Assembly: GCF_027620315.1 (NCBI RefSeq)
Contig: NZ_JAPNNL010000038.1
Span: forward strand, 1-45,901
Length of the DNA: 45,901 nucleotides
Direction of reading: 5' to 3'
Source of the DNA: Nonomuraea corallina
GTDB taxonomy: Bacteria; Actinomycetota; Actinomycetes; Streptosporangiales; Streptosporangiaceae
Shown here: one piece after another, positions 25,319 through 34,419 of the stretch
Numbering within the stretch: the first letter of the stretch is position 1
Layout: every line of letters begins with the position of its first letter
Notes under the pieces: generated by a model
Databases searched by the model: none
Told to the model about the DNA's origin: nothing
Seen by the model: the letters and a program-made list of their open reading frames with translations, nothing else
Program-made: the position numbers and the translations under genes

Positions 25319-25645
25319 TCAGGCGCGGGGGCTATTGAAGACGATGTTGACGATGACGATGCCCGCCCAGATCACCAGGAACGCCGGGTTGAAGCCGCCG
25401 ACCACGGCGAGCGCGACCGTCGCCCCCGTGCCGAGCGACAGCGAGACGATGGCGAGGGCGAGCCGCTGGCCGTCCGACGGGCCGCGCTGCCGCGAGGCGG
25501 GGGCGGCCCGGAGACGCTCGTCGACCCGCCGGTCGACCTCCTGCCCCACCTTGTCGAGGAACGACGCCGCGAGGGCGTCGTCGTAGTCGGGGCCGAGGTC
25601 GCGGCGGGCGGACAGGGCCGCCTGCAGCTCTTCACCGGTGCTCAT
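25319..25645 (-). CDS. Small conserved integral membrane protein
   Basis: 108 aa. The N-terminal half is charged and helical (ELQAALSARRDLGPDYDDALAASFLDKVGQEVDRRVDERLRA). The C-terminal half holds two adjacent membrane segments (LALAIVSLSLGTGATVALAVVG and NPAFLVIWAGIVIVNIVF). I recognise the pattern as common in actinobacteria but know no function. It is the last gene of the glgX-reductase-ligase run, 27 bp after the ligase stop. That gap contains an unusual AT-rich palindromic stretch (gatatataagcgatcgttcg at 25651-25670) that could be its own promoter or an operator. Confidence 0.75.
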   Translation of the reverse strand: MSTGEELQAALSARRDLGPDYDDALAASFLDKVGQEVDRRVDERLRAAPASRQRGPSDGQRLALAIVSLSLGTGATVALAVVGGFNPAFLVIWAGIVIVNIVFNSPRA

Positions 25646-25672
25646 ACAGCGATATATAAGCGATCGTTCGCC

Positions 25673-26878
25673 TCAACGAGCAAGAATGTCATCGAGATTG
25701 TACGAAACCGGCCGTTCGAGCTGGTCGTACGTGCACGACTCGGGAGTGCGGTCGGGCCGCAGGCGCCGCCACTGGGCGGTGTGCCGGAAGCGGTCGCCTT
25801 CCATCTGGTCGTAGGCGACCTCGACCACCAGCTCCGGCCGGAGCGGGATGAACGACAGGTCCTTCTTGGCGTTCCAGCGCGAGATCGCCCCCGGCACGCG
25901 CTGCCCCCCGGTGGCGGGCGTGGCGGCCGGCCGGCCGAGGTTGGCCTGCGCCTGCTGGGCCCAGTGGCCCCACGGATGCTCGTCCAGGTCGGCGAGGTAC
26001 GGCTTGAGCTCTTCGACCAGCTCGGCCCGGCGCTGCATCGGGAACGAGGCCGCCACGCCCACGTGGTGCAGCCGGCCGTCGTCGCCGTAGAGGCCGAGCA
26101 GGAGCGAGCCGACGATCGGGCCCGTCTTGTGCTCGCGGTAGCCGGCGATGACCACGTCGGCGGTGCGTTCGTGCTTGACCTTGAACATCACCCGCTTGTC
26201 GGGGATGTAGGGCTGGTCCCCGGGCTTGACGATGATGCCGTCGAGCCCGGCCCCCTCGAACATCTCGAACCACTCGCCGGCCTGCTCGTCGTTCTTGGTC
26301 ACCGGGGTGAGACGCACCGACCGGCCCCTGCGCGGGAACAGCTCCTCCAGGCGGGCCCGCCGCTCGGCGAACGGCGCCTCCATCAGCGCCTCGTCGCCGA
26401 CGGCCAGCAGGTCGAAGGCGACGAACGAGGCCGGCGTCTGCTCCGACAGCATTTTGACCCGCGAGGCCGCGGGGTGGATGCGCTGCTGCAGCGCCTCGAA
26501 GTCGAGCACGGAGCCGCGCGGCAGCACGATCTCCCCGTCGAGCACGCACCGCTCGGGCAGCTCCGCCCTGACGGCCTCCACCAGCTCCGGGAAGTAGCGG
26601 GTGAACGGCCGCTCGTTGCGGCTGCCGAGGTAGACCTCGTCGCGGTCGCGGAACACGATGCAGCGGAACCCGTCCCACTTCGGCTCGTAGAACAGAGTGC
26701 CGTCCTGCCGGGGCATCGCCTTGACCGGCTTGGCCAGCATCGGCCCGACCGGCGGCCTGACCGGCAGGTCCAGCTCGGGGATCGGCTCCGGCTCCTTGGC
26801 CCTCCTGGCGGCCTTGGGAGCCGGCTCAGGCACGGCTCCGGGTGTCGGTTCAGGCGCTTCGGATGTCGGCTCGGTCAT
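25673..26878 (-). CDS. ATP-dependent DNA ligase (LigC-like)
   Basis: 401 aa. Nucleotidyltransferase motifs are in order: YEPKWDGFRC with the AMP-accepting Lys at about residue 67, SRNERPFTRYFP (Ia), VLDGEIVLPR (III), DGIIVK (IV) and FKVKHERTADVV (V). An OB-fold domain follows (IAGYREHKTGPIVGSLLLGLYGDDGRLHHVGVAAS). The first 40 residues are a Pro/Glu-rich disordered leader. The single-domain layout fits the LigC group rather than multi-domain LigD. It seals DNA nicks and may act in repair with the polymerase domain at 18763. ATG 26878 overlaps the reductase stop by 4 bp. Confidence 0.93.
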   Translation of the reverse strand: MTEPTSEAPEPTPGAVPEPAPKAARRAKEPEPIPELDLPVRPPVGPMLAKPVKAMPRQDGTLFYEPKWDGFRCIVFRDRDEVYLGSRNERPFTRYFPELVEAVRAELPERCVLDGEIVLPRGSVLDFEALQQRIHPAASRVKMLSEQTPASFVAFDLLAVGDEALMEAPFAERRARLEELFPRRGRSVRLTPVTKNDEQAGEWFEMFEGAGLDGIIVKPGDQPYIPDKRVMFKVKHERTADVVIAGYREHKTGPIVGSLLLGLYGDDGRLHHVGVAASFPMQRRAELVEELKPYLADLDEHPWGHWAQQAQANLGRPAATPATGGQRVPGAISRWNAKKDLSFIPLRPELVVEVAYDQMEGDRFRHTAQWRRLRPDRTPESCTYDQLERPVSYNLDDILAR

Positions 26879-27597
26879 GGTGACATCTCCCTCACGTAGC
26901 GGCAGAAGAGCACGCCCTCCTCCTCCAGCACCTGCCTCAGCTCCAGCCGCGCGCGCGACGGCTCGCCGTCGAGAATCCGCGCCGCGTCCCCGCCCAGCAG
27001 CAGCGGGCTCACCGACAGGCACAGCTCGTCGACCAGCCCGGCCGCGGCGAACTGGGCGTTGAGCCGCGGCCCGCCCTCGCACAGCACCCGCGTCAGCCCT
27101 CTGGCGTGCAGCCCGGCCACCGCCCGGCGCGGGTCGACCTCCTCGCCACCGGCCAGGATCACCTCACCGGCCGCCGCCGCGGCCTTGCGCCGGTCCTCCG
27201 GCGCGCTCTCGCAGGTGATCACCAGGGTCGGGCTCACCGCCTCACGGAACAGCGGCGCGTCGAAGTCGAGGTCGAGGCCGCGGCTGACGATCGCGAGCGG
27301 CGCCGCGGCCGGCCCGCCCGCCCGCAGCACCCGCCACGACTCGCGCGGCTTGACCGGCCCGTAGCCCTCGGCCCGCACGGTCGCGGCGCCCACCAGGACC
27401 ACGTCGGCCAGCCCGCGCAGCACGCCGAACACCCGCTTGTCGGCCCTGCCCGACAGCCCTCCGGACAGCCCCTGGTCCCAGGCCGCGCCGTCGGCGCTGA
27501 CCACCATGTTGAGGCGGAGCCACGGCCGTCCCTCGGGATAGGCGTAGGCCCGTACGAGGTCGGGATCGTCCTCCGGGCCAGGATGGATGCGGCGCAT
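26875..27597 (-). CDS. RibD C-terminal-type pyrimidine reductase family protein
   Basis: 240 aa. It has the dihydrofolate-reductase-like fold of the RibD C-terminal domain: LRLNMVVSADGAAW, FGVLRGLADVVLVGAATVRAEGYGPV, VLCEGGPRLNAQFAAAGLVDELCLSVSPLLLGGDAARI. In RibD this domain reduces the ribosyl side chain of the pyrimidine intermediate with NADPH; the deaminase half is missing, so the substrate here may differ. ATG 27597 has ggtggagga directly upstream and is preferred to a start 6 codons earlier. It lies between glgX (30 bp) and the ligase (4-bp overlap), a context that does not reveal its role. Confidence 0.87.
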   Translation of the reverse strand: MRRIHPGPEDDPDLVRAYAYPEGRPWLRLNMVVSADGAAWDQGLSGGLSGRADKRVFGVLRGLADVVLVGAATVRAEGYGPVKPRESWRVLRAGGPAAAPLAIVSRGLDLDFDAPLFREAVSPTLVITCESAPEDRRKAAAAAGEVILAGGEEVDPRRAVAGLHARGLTRVLCEGGPRLNAQFAAAGLVDELCLSVSPLLLGGDAARILDGEPSRARLELRQVLEEEGVLFCRYVREMSP

Positions 27598-27627
27598 TCC
27601 TCCACCTTGGCACACGCCCCCGACAAC

Positions 27628-29745
<2,118 letters not shown>

Positions 29746-29778
29746 GTGACCTAATTGTCGCACGCGTCGGGGGTACGG

Positions 29779-30204
29779 CTAGAGCAGTTCGGCATTCAGC
29801 GTGATCGTGGTGCCGGTCAGGGCCTTGCTGACGGGGCAGTTGGCCTTGGCGGTCTCGGCGGCCTGCTGGAACTGCTCGGCCGTGATGCCGGGGACGTGGG
29901 CCTTGACCGTGAGCACGATGCCGGTGATGCCCTCACCCGGCTGGAAGGTGACGTCGGCGCTGGTCTGCACGGACTCCGGAGGCGTGCCGGCGCCGGCCAG
30001 GCCGTGGGAGAGGGCCATGGAGAAGCAGGACGAGTGGGCCGCGGCGATGAGCTCCTCCGGCGAGGTCTTGCCGTTGGCGGCCTCGGCGCGGGACGGCCAG
30101 GACACCTCGAAGGTCCCGACGCCTGAGGTGTCGAGCGAAACGGTGCCGGAACCGTCGAGCAGCGCGCCCTTCCACTGCGTCGTGGCGGTGCGAGTCGTGG
30201 CCAT
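29779..30204 (-). CDS. OsmC family peroxiredoxin
   Basis: 141 aa. The two redox Cys are in AAAHSSCFSMALSHGLAGAG and AKANCPVSKALTGTTITLNAEL, the OsmC signature spacing. The enzyme reduces organic hydroperoxides using dihydrolipoamide or other thiols. ATG 30204 has an agggagc Shine-Dalgarno. It lies 33 bp upstream of glgX on the same strand but is probably a separate stress gene with read-through into it. Confidence 0.93.
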   Translation of the reverse strand: MATTRTATTQWKGALLDGSGTVSLDTSGVGTFEVSWPSRAEAANGKTSPEELIAAAHSSCFSMALSHGLAGAGTPPESVQTSADVTFQPGEGITGIVLTVKAHVPGITAEQFQQAAETAKANCPVSKALTGTTITLNAELL

Positions 30205-30327
30205 GCGAATTGCTCCCTCTGTCGATCAGTGGACCTTCCGACCTTATCGCGGGGCGGCGAACTCACCGCGAGGGACGCCCCCTCTCGCCGCCCGCCCGGC
30301 CCCCGGGTGGGGGCCTGCGGGCGTCGT

Positions 30328-31686
30328 TCAGGCGTCCTGGACGTCGCCGACCAGTTCGAGCAGCTCGGGGTCGTCGGACTCGGCCCGCACCCGCCGGGCG
30401 CCGTGGGCGGCGCGCGGGTCGCCGCGCCTGGCCAGGCCGCGCGCCGCCTCCGCCACCGCGCGCAGCACGTGGTCGTCCAGCCGGGCCGCCAGCGCCTCCC
30501 GGATCTCGGGCGTGTCGGCGTCCAGCCCCGCCAGGCCCGCGGTGGCCCAGTCGCGCACCTCGCCGTCGTCGTCGCCGGTCATCTCGATCAGCAGCGCCAG
30601 CCCTTCGGCGTGGTCCGGCGCCGTCCCGTCCGCCAGCACGTCGGCCAGCGCGATGGCGTCGGTCATCGTGCGCTGGTGACCGGGGCGGTGGATCAGGTCG
30701 AGCACCGGCGCCAGCGCCCGGGGGTCGCCCTGGTGGCCGAGCGCGGCCAGCACCGACCGCAGCACCTGCGGGCTGGACTCGGTGACCGTCATCCGGCGCA
30801 GCAGCGGCAGCGTCCGCTCCAGGTAGGGCCGGTCGTCGCCGGAGACGCCGAACTGGGCGATCGCGTCCACGGCGAACTCGCGCTCCCTGGCGTCCTCGCT
30901 CGCGCACAGCTCCGTCAGGGTCACGTACGTCTTGTCGTCGCCGCGCGCGGCCAGCGCGTCGGCCGCCGCCCACCACGTCTCCGCGTCCTCGTCCAGGTCG
31001 CGGTGGGCCAGCGCGCGCGCCACGAGCCGCTCGATCGGCGCCCACTCGCCCGCGGCCGCCTCCAGCAGGGTCGCGATGGCGGCGTGCCCGCGCTGCGCCT
31101 GCACCTGCTCGGTCTCCGACCCGTCGGGCGAGGTGGCGGTGACGGTGACCAGCTCGGTGCCGTCGCCCGCCCACTGCCGGTGCACCGCGTACGTCCAGTC
31201 TTCCTGCTCGACCTGGTCGAGCAGCGCGCCCTCCAGGTGGACGCCCACCCAGTCGGCGGCGATGTCGTGCGGCGTGTCGCCGTCGCCGTCGTAGCGGGCC
31301 GGGTCCGCGCCGGCGTCGAGCAGCTCGCGCACCACGCCCAGCGCGCCCCGGCGGGCGGCGAGCGTCAGCGGCGTGTCGCCCGTCTCGTTGGCGGCGTCCA
31401 CGTCGGCGCCCGCCCCGATCAGCACCCGCGCGGTCGCGGCGGCGCCGTTGGTGGCGGCCCACATCAGCGCGGTCCAGCCGCCGCCCTCCCGGGTGTCCAC
31501 CCCGGCGCCCGCGGCGAGCAGCAGCCCGGCGACGGCCGCCTGGTCACGGGCGGCGGCGGCGCACAGCGGCAGCCCGCCCTCCTCGCCCTCATAAGGCCGG
31601 TCCGGATCGGCGCCGTCGGCGAGCAGCTCGCTCACGGTCTTCTCGTCGCCGTCCAGCGCGGCCCGGTAGAGCTGTTCCTCATGCAT
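30328..31686 (-). CDS. Ankyrin-repeat protein with HEAT-like C-terminal half
   Basis: 452 aa. Residues 1-150 are four ankyrin repeats (LYRAALDGDEKTVSELLADGADPDRP; LCAAAARDQAAVAGLLLAAGAGVDT; ALMWAATNGAAATARVLIGAGADVDAA; PLTLAARRGALGVVRELLDAGADPA). Residues 235-452 look like helical HEAT/armadillo-type repeats (VLRSVLAALGHQGDPRALAPVLDLI; VRDWATAGLAGLDADTPEIREALAARLDD). A short non-repeat segment joins them. It is a cytoplasmic protein-interaction scaffold with no catalytic motif. ATG 31686 has TAGGGT 8 nt upstream on the coding strand. Its partner is unknown. Confidence 0.88.
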   Translation of the reverse strand: MHEEQLYRAALDGDEKTVSELLADGADPDRPYEGEEGGLPLCAAAARDQAAVAGLLLAAGAGVDTREGGGWTALMWAATNGAAATARVLIGAGADVDAANETGDTPLTLAARRGALGVVRELLDAGADPARYDGDGDTPHDIAADWVGVHLEGALLDQVEQEDWTYAVHRQWAGDGTELVTVTATSPDGSETEQVQAQRGHAAIATLLEAAAGEWAPIERLVARALAHRDLDEDAETWWAAADALAARGDDKTYVTLTELCASEDAREREFAVDAIAQFGVSGDDRPYLERTLPLLRRMTVTESSPQVLRSVLAALGHQGDPRALAPVLDLIHRPGHQRTMTDAIALADVLADGTAPDHAEGLALLIEMTGDDDGEVRDWATAGLAGLDADTPEIREALAARLDDHVLRAVAEAARGLARRGDPRAAHGARRVRAESDDPELLELVGDVQDA

Positions 31687-31836
31687 GACAACGGACCCTA
31701 GCCTGGCCCGGCCGCGCCCCGGGACCATGCTGGGGTCCGTGTCACTTTCTGGTACGTGGTGCGTGTCGATAGCGGTTCACCCGTTTTCCTCCCGGGGGAG
31801 GACCGCGACACCGTCAAAACGCGATATGTTGCGAGT

Positions 31837-32493
31837 ATGACTGACCCCGGGGAGGTACGCGCCTCCGACGCCGAACGTGAGGCGGTGGTCGAGCTGCTTC
31901 GCGAGGCCTCCGTCGAAGGCCGGCTCACCCTGGCCGAGCTCACCGACCGCACCGAGGCCGCCTACACCGCCACCACCCATGCCGAGCTGGCCCTGCTCAC
32001 GCAGGACCTGCCCGCCGTCGCCGCCCCCGCGCCGCCGGCGCGGCGGCGCGAGGGGAGGAAACGGCGCTGGTTCGTCGGCGTCATGGGCGACACCAAACGG
32101 CGCGGCACCTGGCGCATCGACCAGGAGCTGGGCGCGGTGGCCGTCATGGGCGACGTGGTGCTCGACCTGCGCGAGGCCGAGGTGCGCACCGACCTGGTGG
32201 AGATCCTCGCCGTCTCCGTGATGGGGGACGTGAAGATCATCGTTCCTGACGGGGTGAACGTCGACCTCGACGGCCTGGCGATCATGGGCGACAAGAAGGT
32301 CGACGTGGAGCAGGCGCCGCGTGGCATGAACGTGCCGGTGGTGCGGGTGCACGCCTACGCGGTCATGGGCGACGTGAAGGTGCTCGGCGACTCGCGCGCC
32401 AAACCGATCAAGCGCGGCTGGTCGGCCTGGCGCGAGCACTGGCGCCAGCTCCACGGCGACGACTCCGACCGCTCCCTCGGCCGCGGCCACTGA
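31837..32493 (+). CDS. DUF1707 (SHOCT-like) protein with LiaF-like C-terminal repeat
   Basis: 218 aa. The N-terminal DUF1707 domain is VRASDAEREAVVELLREASVEGRLTLAELTDRTEAAYTATTHAELALLTQDLP. After a basic linker the second half carries five strand-turn repeats, each with MGD (VGVMGDTKRRG, VAVMGDVVLD, VSVMGDVKI, LAIMGDKKV, YAVMGDVKVLG). These resemble the cell-wall-active-antibiotic response domain of LiaF. No membrane segment is seen. Related proteins act near envelope-stress signalling, but its role here is inference. ATG 31837 has TATGTT 6 nt upstream, so the mRNA may be leaderless. Confidence 0.88.
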   Translation: MTDPGEVRASDAEREAVVELLREASVEGRLTLAELTDRTEAAYTATTHAELALLTQDLPAVAAPAPPARRREGRKRRWFVGVMGDTKRRGTWRIDQELGAVAVMGDVVLDLREAEVRTDLVEILAVSVMGDVKIIVPDGVNVDLDGLAIMGDKKVDVEQAPRGMNVPVVRVHAYAVMGDVKVLGDSRAKPIKRGWSAWREHWRQLHGDDSDRSLGRGH

Positions 32494-32540
32494 CCCAGCC
32501 CTCCGGCACGCCCGGGGCGGCCGGAGGCGGTCACGTGCGG

Positions 32541-33569
32541 TCAGGCGGTCCTGAGGTCGTCCGCCGGGGCGCGCAGCGCCGACTCGTACCGTTCCAGCAG
32601 CACCTGCGCCAGCTCGGGGGCGGCCCCGAGCACGTCGGCCACCACGTCGGCGCCCGCCTCCAGCGCGGTGCGGCGCACCTTGTCGGCGAAGTAGCCCGGC
32701 GCGAGCAGGTAGGGGGCGACCACCACCCGCGGCGCGCCCGCCTCCTTGAGCCGGGCGACGGCCTGCGCCGGCGTCGGTGAGGCGGCGGAGGCGTACGCGG
32801 GCTCGACGGCCCACCAGCCGCGCGGCGGCTCGCAACCCTCGCCCGGCCTGCCGGTCCGGACGGCGGACGGCACCCCTGAGACCCGAGCCTCCGAGGACTG
32901 GCCGGACGACCGGTCGGTGCTGGGACGGTCGGTGAAGGAACGGTCGGTGCTGGGACGGTCGGTGAAGGAACGGTCGGTGAAGGAACGGTCGGTGAAGGAA
33001 CGGCCGGTGCAGGGACGGGTGGTGAAGGAGCGGGTGGTGAAGGACGGGGCGGCGGCGGGGCGGCGCCAGGCGCGGGCCAGCCGGGCGATCACCTCGTTGG
33101 CGCGCGCGTCACTGGAACCCGCCGACACCAGCACCACCGCGGTGTCAGGGTCGCCGGCCGGCACGCCCGCCTCCTCCAGCCGGCGTTCCAGGGCGGCCAT
33201 GAGCAGCGGGTGCGGGCCCAGGGTCGTGCCGTAGCGGACGCGCAGCCGCGGATCGCGGGCGCGCGCCTCGCGCAGCGCGGCCGGCAGGTCCACCCGGCTG
33301 TGGTACGCCTCGGTCAGCAGCAGCGGGAGCACCACCGCCTCGGTCAGGCCGTGCAGCGCCTGCCCGAGCGAGGGCGTGGCGTGGTCGAGGTAGGCGGTCC
33401 GCACGGGGAGCCAGGGACGCAGCCGACGCACCTCGTCGAGCAGCGCCGCCACGGTGGCGGCCGCACGGGGATCTCGCGAGCCGTGCGCCACCGCCACCAT
33501 GGGGACGCTCGGGCCGGTCCCGCCTGCCAGCGGCACCGGCCGGCCGGGGGTCACAGGTGAATGCCGCAT
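32541..33569 (-). CDS. Sirohydrochlorin chelatase (CbiX/SirB family) with repeat insertion
   Basis: 342 aa; two-lobed actinobacterial members are usually about 240-300. Lobe 1 starts PMVAVAHGSRDPRAAATV (metal His about 29), with LLTEAYHSRVDLP (His about 90). Lobe 2 starts DTAVVLVSAGSSDARANEVIARLARAW and resumes at GWWAVEPAYASAASPTPAQAV, VVVAPYLLAPGYFADKV. About 80 residues (171-250), including nine SFTDR-like pentapeptides (176-220), interrupt lobe 2. It should insert Fe2+ (or Co2+) into sirohydrochlorin; in this sulfur operon Fe for sirohaem is most likely. ATG 33569 overlaps cysH by 19 bp behind gggaagg. The insertion probably forms a disordered loop. Confidence 0.9.
   Translation of the reverse strand: MRHSPVTPGRPVPLAGGTGPSVPMVAVAHGSRDPRAAATVAALLDEVRRLRPWLPVRTAYLDHATPSLGQALHGLTEAVVLPLLLTEAYHSRVDLPAALREARARDPRLRVRYGTTLGPHPLLMAALERRLEEAGVPAGDPDTAVVLVSAGSSDARANEVIARLARAWRRPAAAPSFTTRSFTTRPCTGRSFTDRSFTDRSFTDRPSTDRSFTDRPSTDRSSGQSSEARVSGVPSAVRTGRPGEGCEPPRGWWAVEPAYASAASPTPAQAVARLKEAGAPRVVVAPYLLAPGYFADKVRRTALEAGADVVADVLGAAPELAQVLLERYESALRAPADDLRTA
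32911..33045 (-). repeat. 9 x 15-bp tandem repeat in the chelatase gene
   Basis: Nine consecutive 15-bp units: cggtcggtgaaggaa (four exact copies), cggtcggtgctggga (two) and three diverged units at the right end. They are exactly in frame and encode 45 residues. Confidence 0.95.
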
Positions 33570-34279
33570 TCGACCTTCCCCAGCCCCGCCCAGCGGCCGC
33601 TGCGCGGATCTTCCCCCTCCACGACCTGCCGGGTGCACGGCGCGCACCCGATGGAGGGGTAGTTGTCGTAGTGCAACGGGTTGATCAGCACCCCGTTGTC
33701 GGCGATGTAGTTGTCGACGTCCTCCTGCGTCCAGGCGGCGATCGGGTTGATCTTCACCATCTGCCGCTTGGCGTCCCACTCCACGACCTTCGTGCCGACG
33801 CGGGAAGGGGACTCGTCGCGGCGGATGCCGCTGATCCACGCGAGGTACGGCTCCAGCGCGCGGTTGAGCGGCTCCACCTTGCGCAGGAAGCAGCACAGGT
33901 CCGGGTTGCGGCCGAACAGCCGCGGCCCGAGGTCGCGATCCTGCTCCTCGACCGTACGCGACGGCCGCACGTCGATGACGTTGACCTCGTAGACCTGCCG
34001 CACCGCGTCGCGGGTGCCGACCGTCTCGGCGAAGTGGTAGCCGGTGTCGACGAACAGGACGTCCACGCCCGGCTTCACCCTGCTGACCAGGTCGATCAGC
34101 AGCGCGTCGCTCATGGAGGACGTCAGGCACAGCCGGTCGCCGAACGTGGCGGCGGCCCAGCGGACGATCTCGCGGGCGGGCGCGCCCTCCAGGAACAGCG
34201 CGGCGGATTCGACGATGTCCTGCAGATCGAGGGCGCCGCGCTGCTGCCGCAGGTCGACCTCGATGTCGGCGAGCGTCAT
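33551..34279 (-). CDS. cysH: Adenylylsulfate (APS/PAPS) reductase CysH
   Basis: 242 aa. The PP-loop fold is seen in LCLTSSMSDALLIDLV and VLFVDTGYHFAET. The Fe-S Cys are in LCCFLRKVEPL and GCAPCTRQV (CC...CxxC), and the catalytic Cys is in the C-terminal KVECGIHL. The 4Fe-4S motif indicates the assimilatory type acting on APS. It reduces activated sulfate to sulfite, the substrate of the sulfite reductase two genes upstream. ATG 34279 overlaps the 47-aa zinc-ribbon gene by 4 bp, and its stop overlaps the chelatase start, so it is tightly coupled in the operon. Confidence 0.96.
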   Translation of the reverse strand: MTLADIEVDLRQQRGALDLQDIVESAALFLEGAPAREIVRWAAATFGDRLCLTSSMSDALLIDLVSRVKPGVDVLFVDTGYHFAETVGTRDAVRQVYEVNVIDVRPSRTVEEQDRDLGPRLFGRNPDLCCFLRKVEPLNRALEPYLAWISGIRRDESPSRVGTKVVEWDAKRQMVKINPIAAWTQEDVDNYIADNGVLINPLHYDNYPSIGCAPCTRQVVEGEDPRSGRWAGLGKVECGIHL

Positions 34280-34419
34280 ATGTTCACCCCGATTCCGAGA
34301 AACTTCAGCTTGAAGGCGCGAGCGCAGGACCGGCAGTACCAGCCCCCGTCATCCTGGTAGGGCTCCAGGTCCTCGTCGCCGCAGTAGGGGCAGTGGAAGG
34401 GGACCGCGCGGCCGCTCAT
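34276..34419 (-). CDS. 47-aa zinc-ribbon protein inside the sulfur-assimilation operon
   Basis: 47 aa with two CxxC pairs (FHCPYCGDEDLEP and WYCRSCARAFKLKFLG), a simple rubredoxin-like zinc ribbon. Both ends overlap neighbours by 4 bp (ATGA with sulfite reductase upstream and cysH downstream), which argues strongly that it is a real translated gene. Its position between sulfite reductase and APS reductase suggests a small helper, such as an electron carrier, Fe-S or sirohaem insertion aid, or regulator. None of these roles is shown by the sequence. Confidence 0.88.
   Translation of the reverse strand: MSGRAVPFHCPYCGDEDLEPYQDDGGWYCRSCARAFKLKFLGIGVNI

Noticed and set aside
32911..33045. CRISPR or integron-type array
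   Set aside because: The 15-bp units are contiguous and in frame within a chelatase gene, so this is a coding minisatellite.
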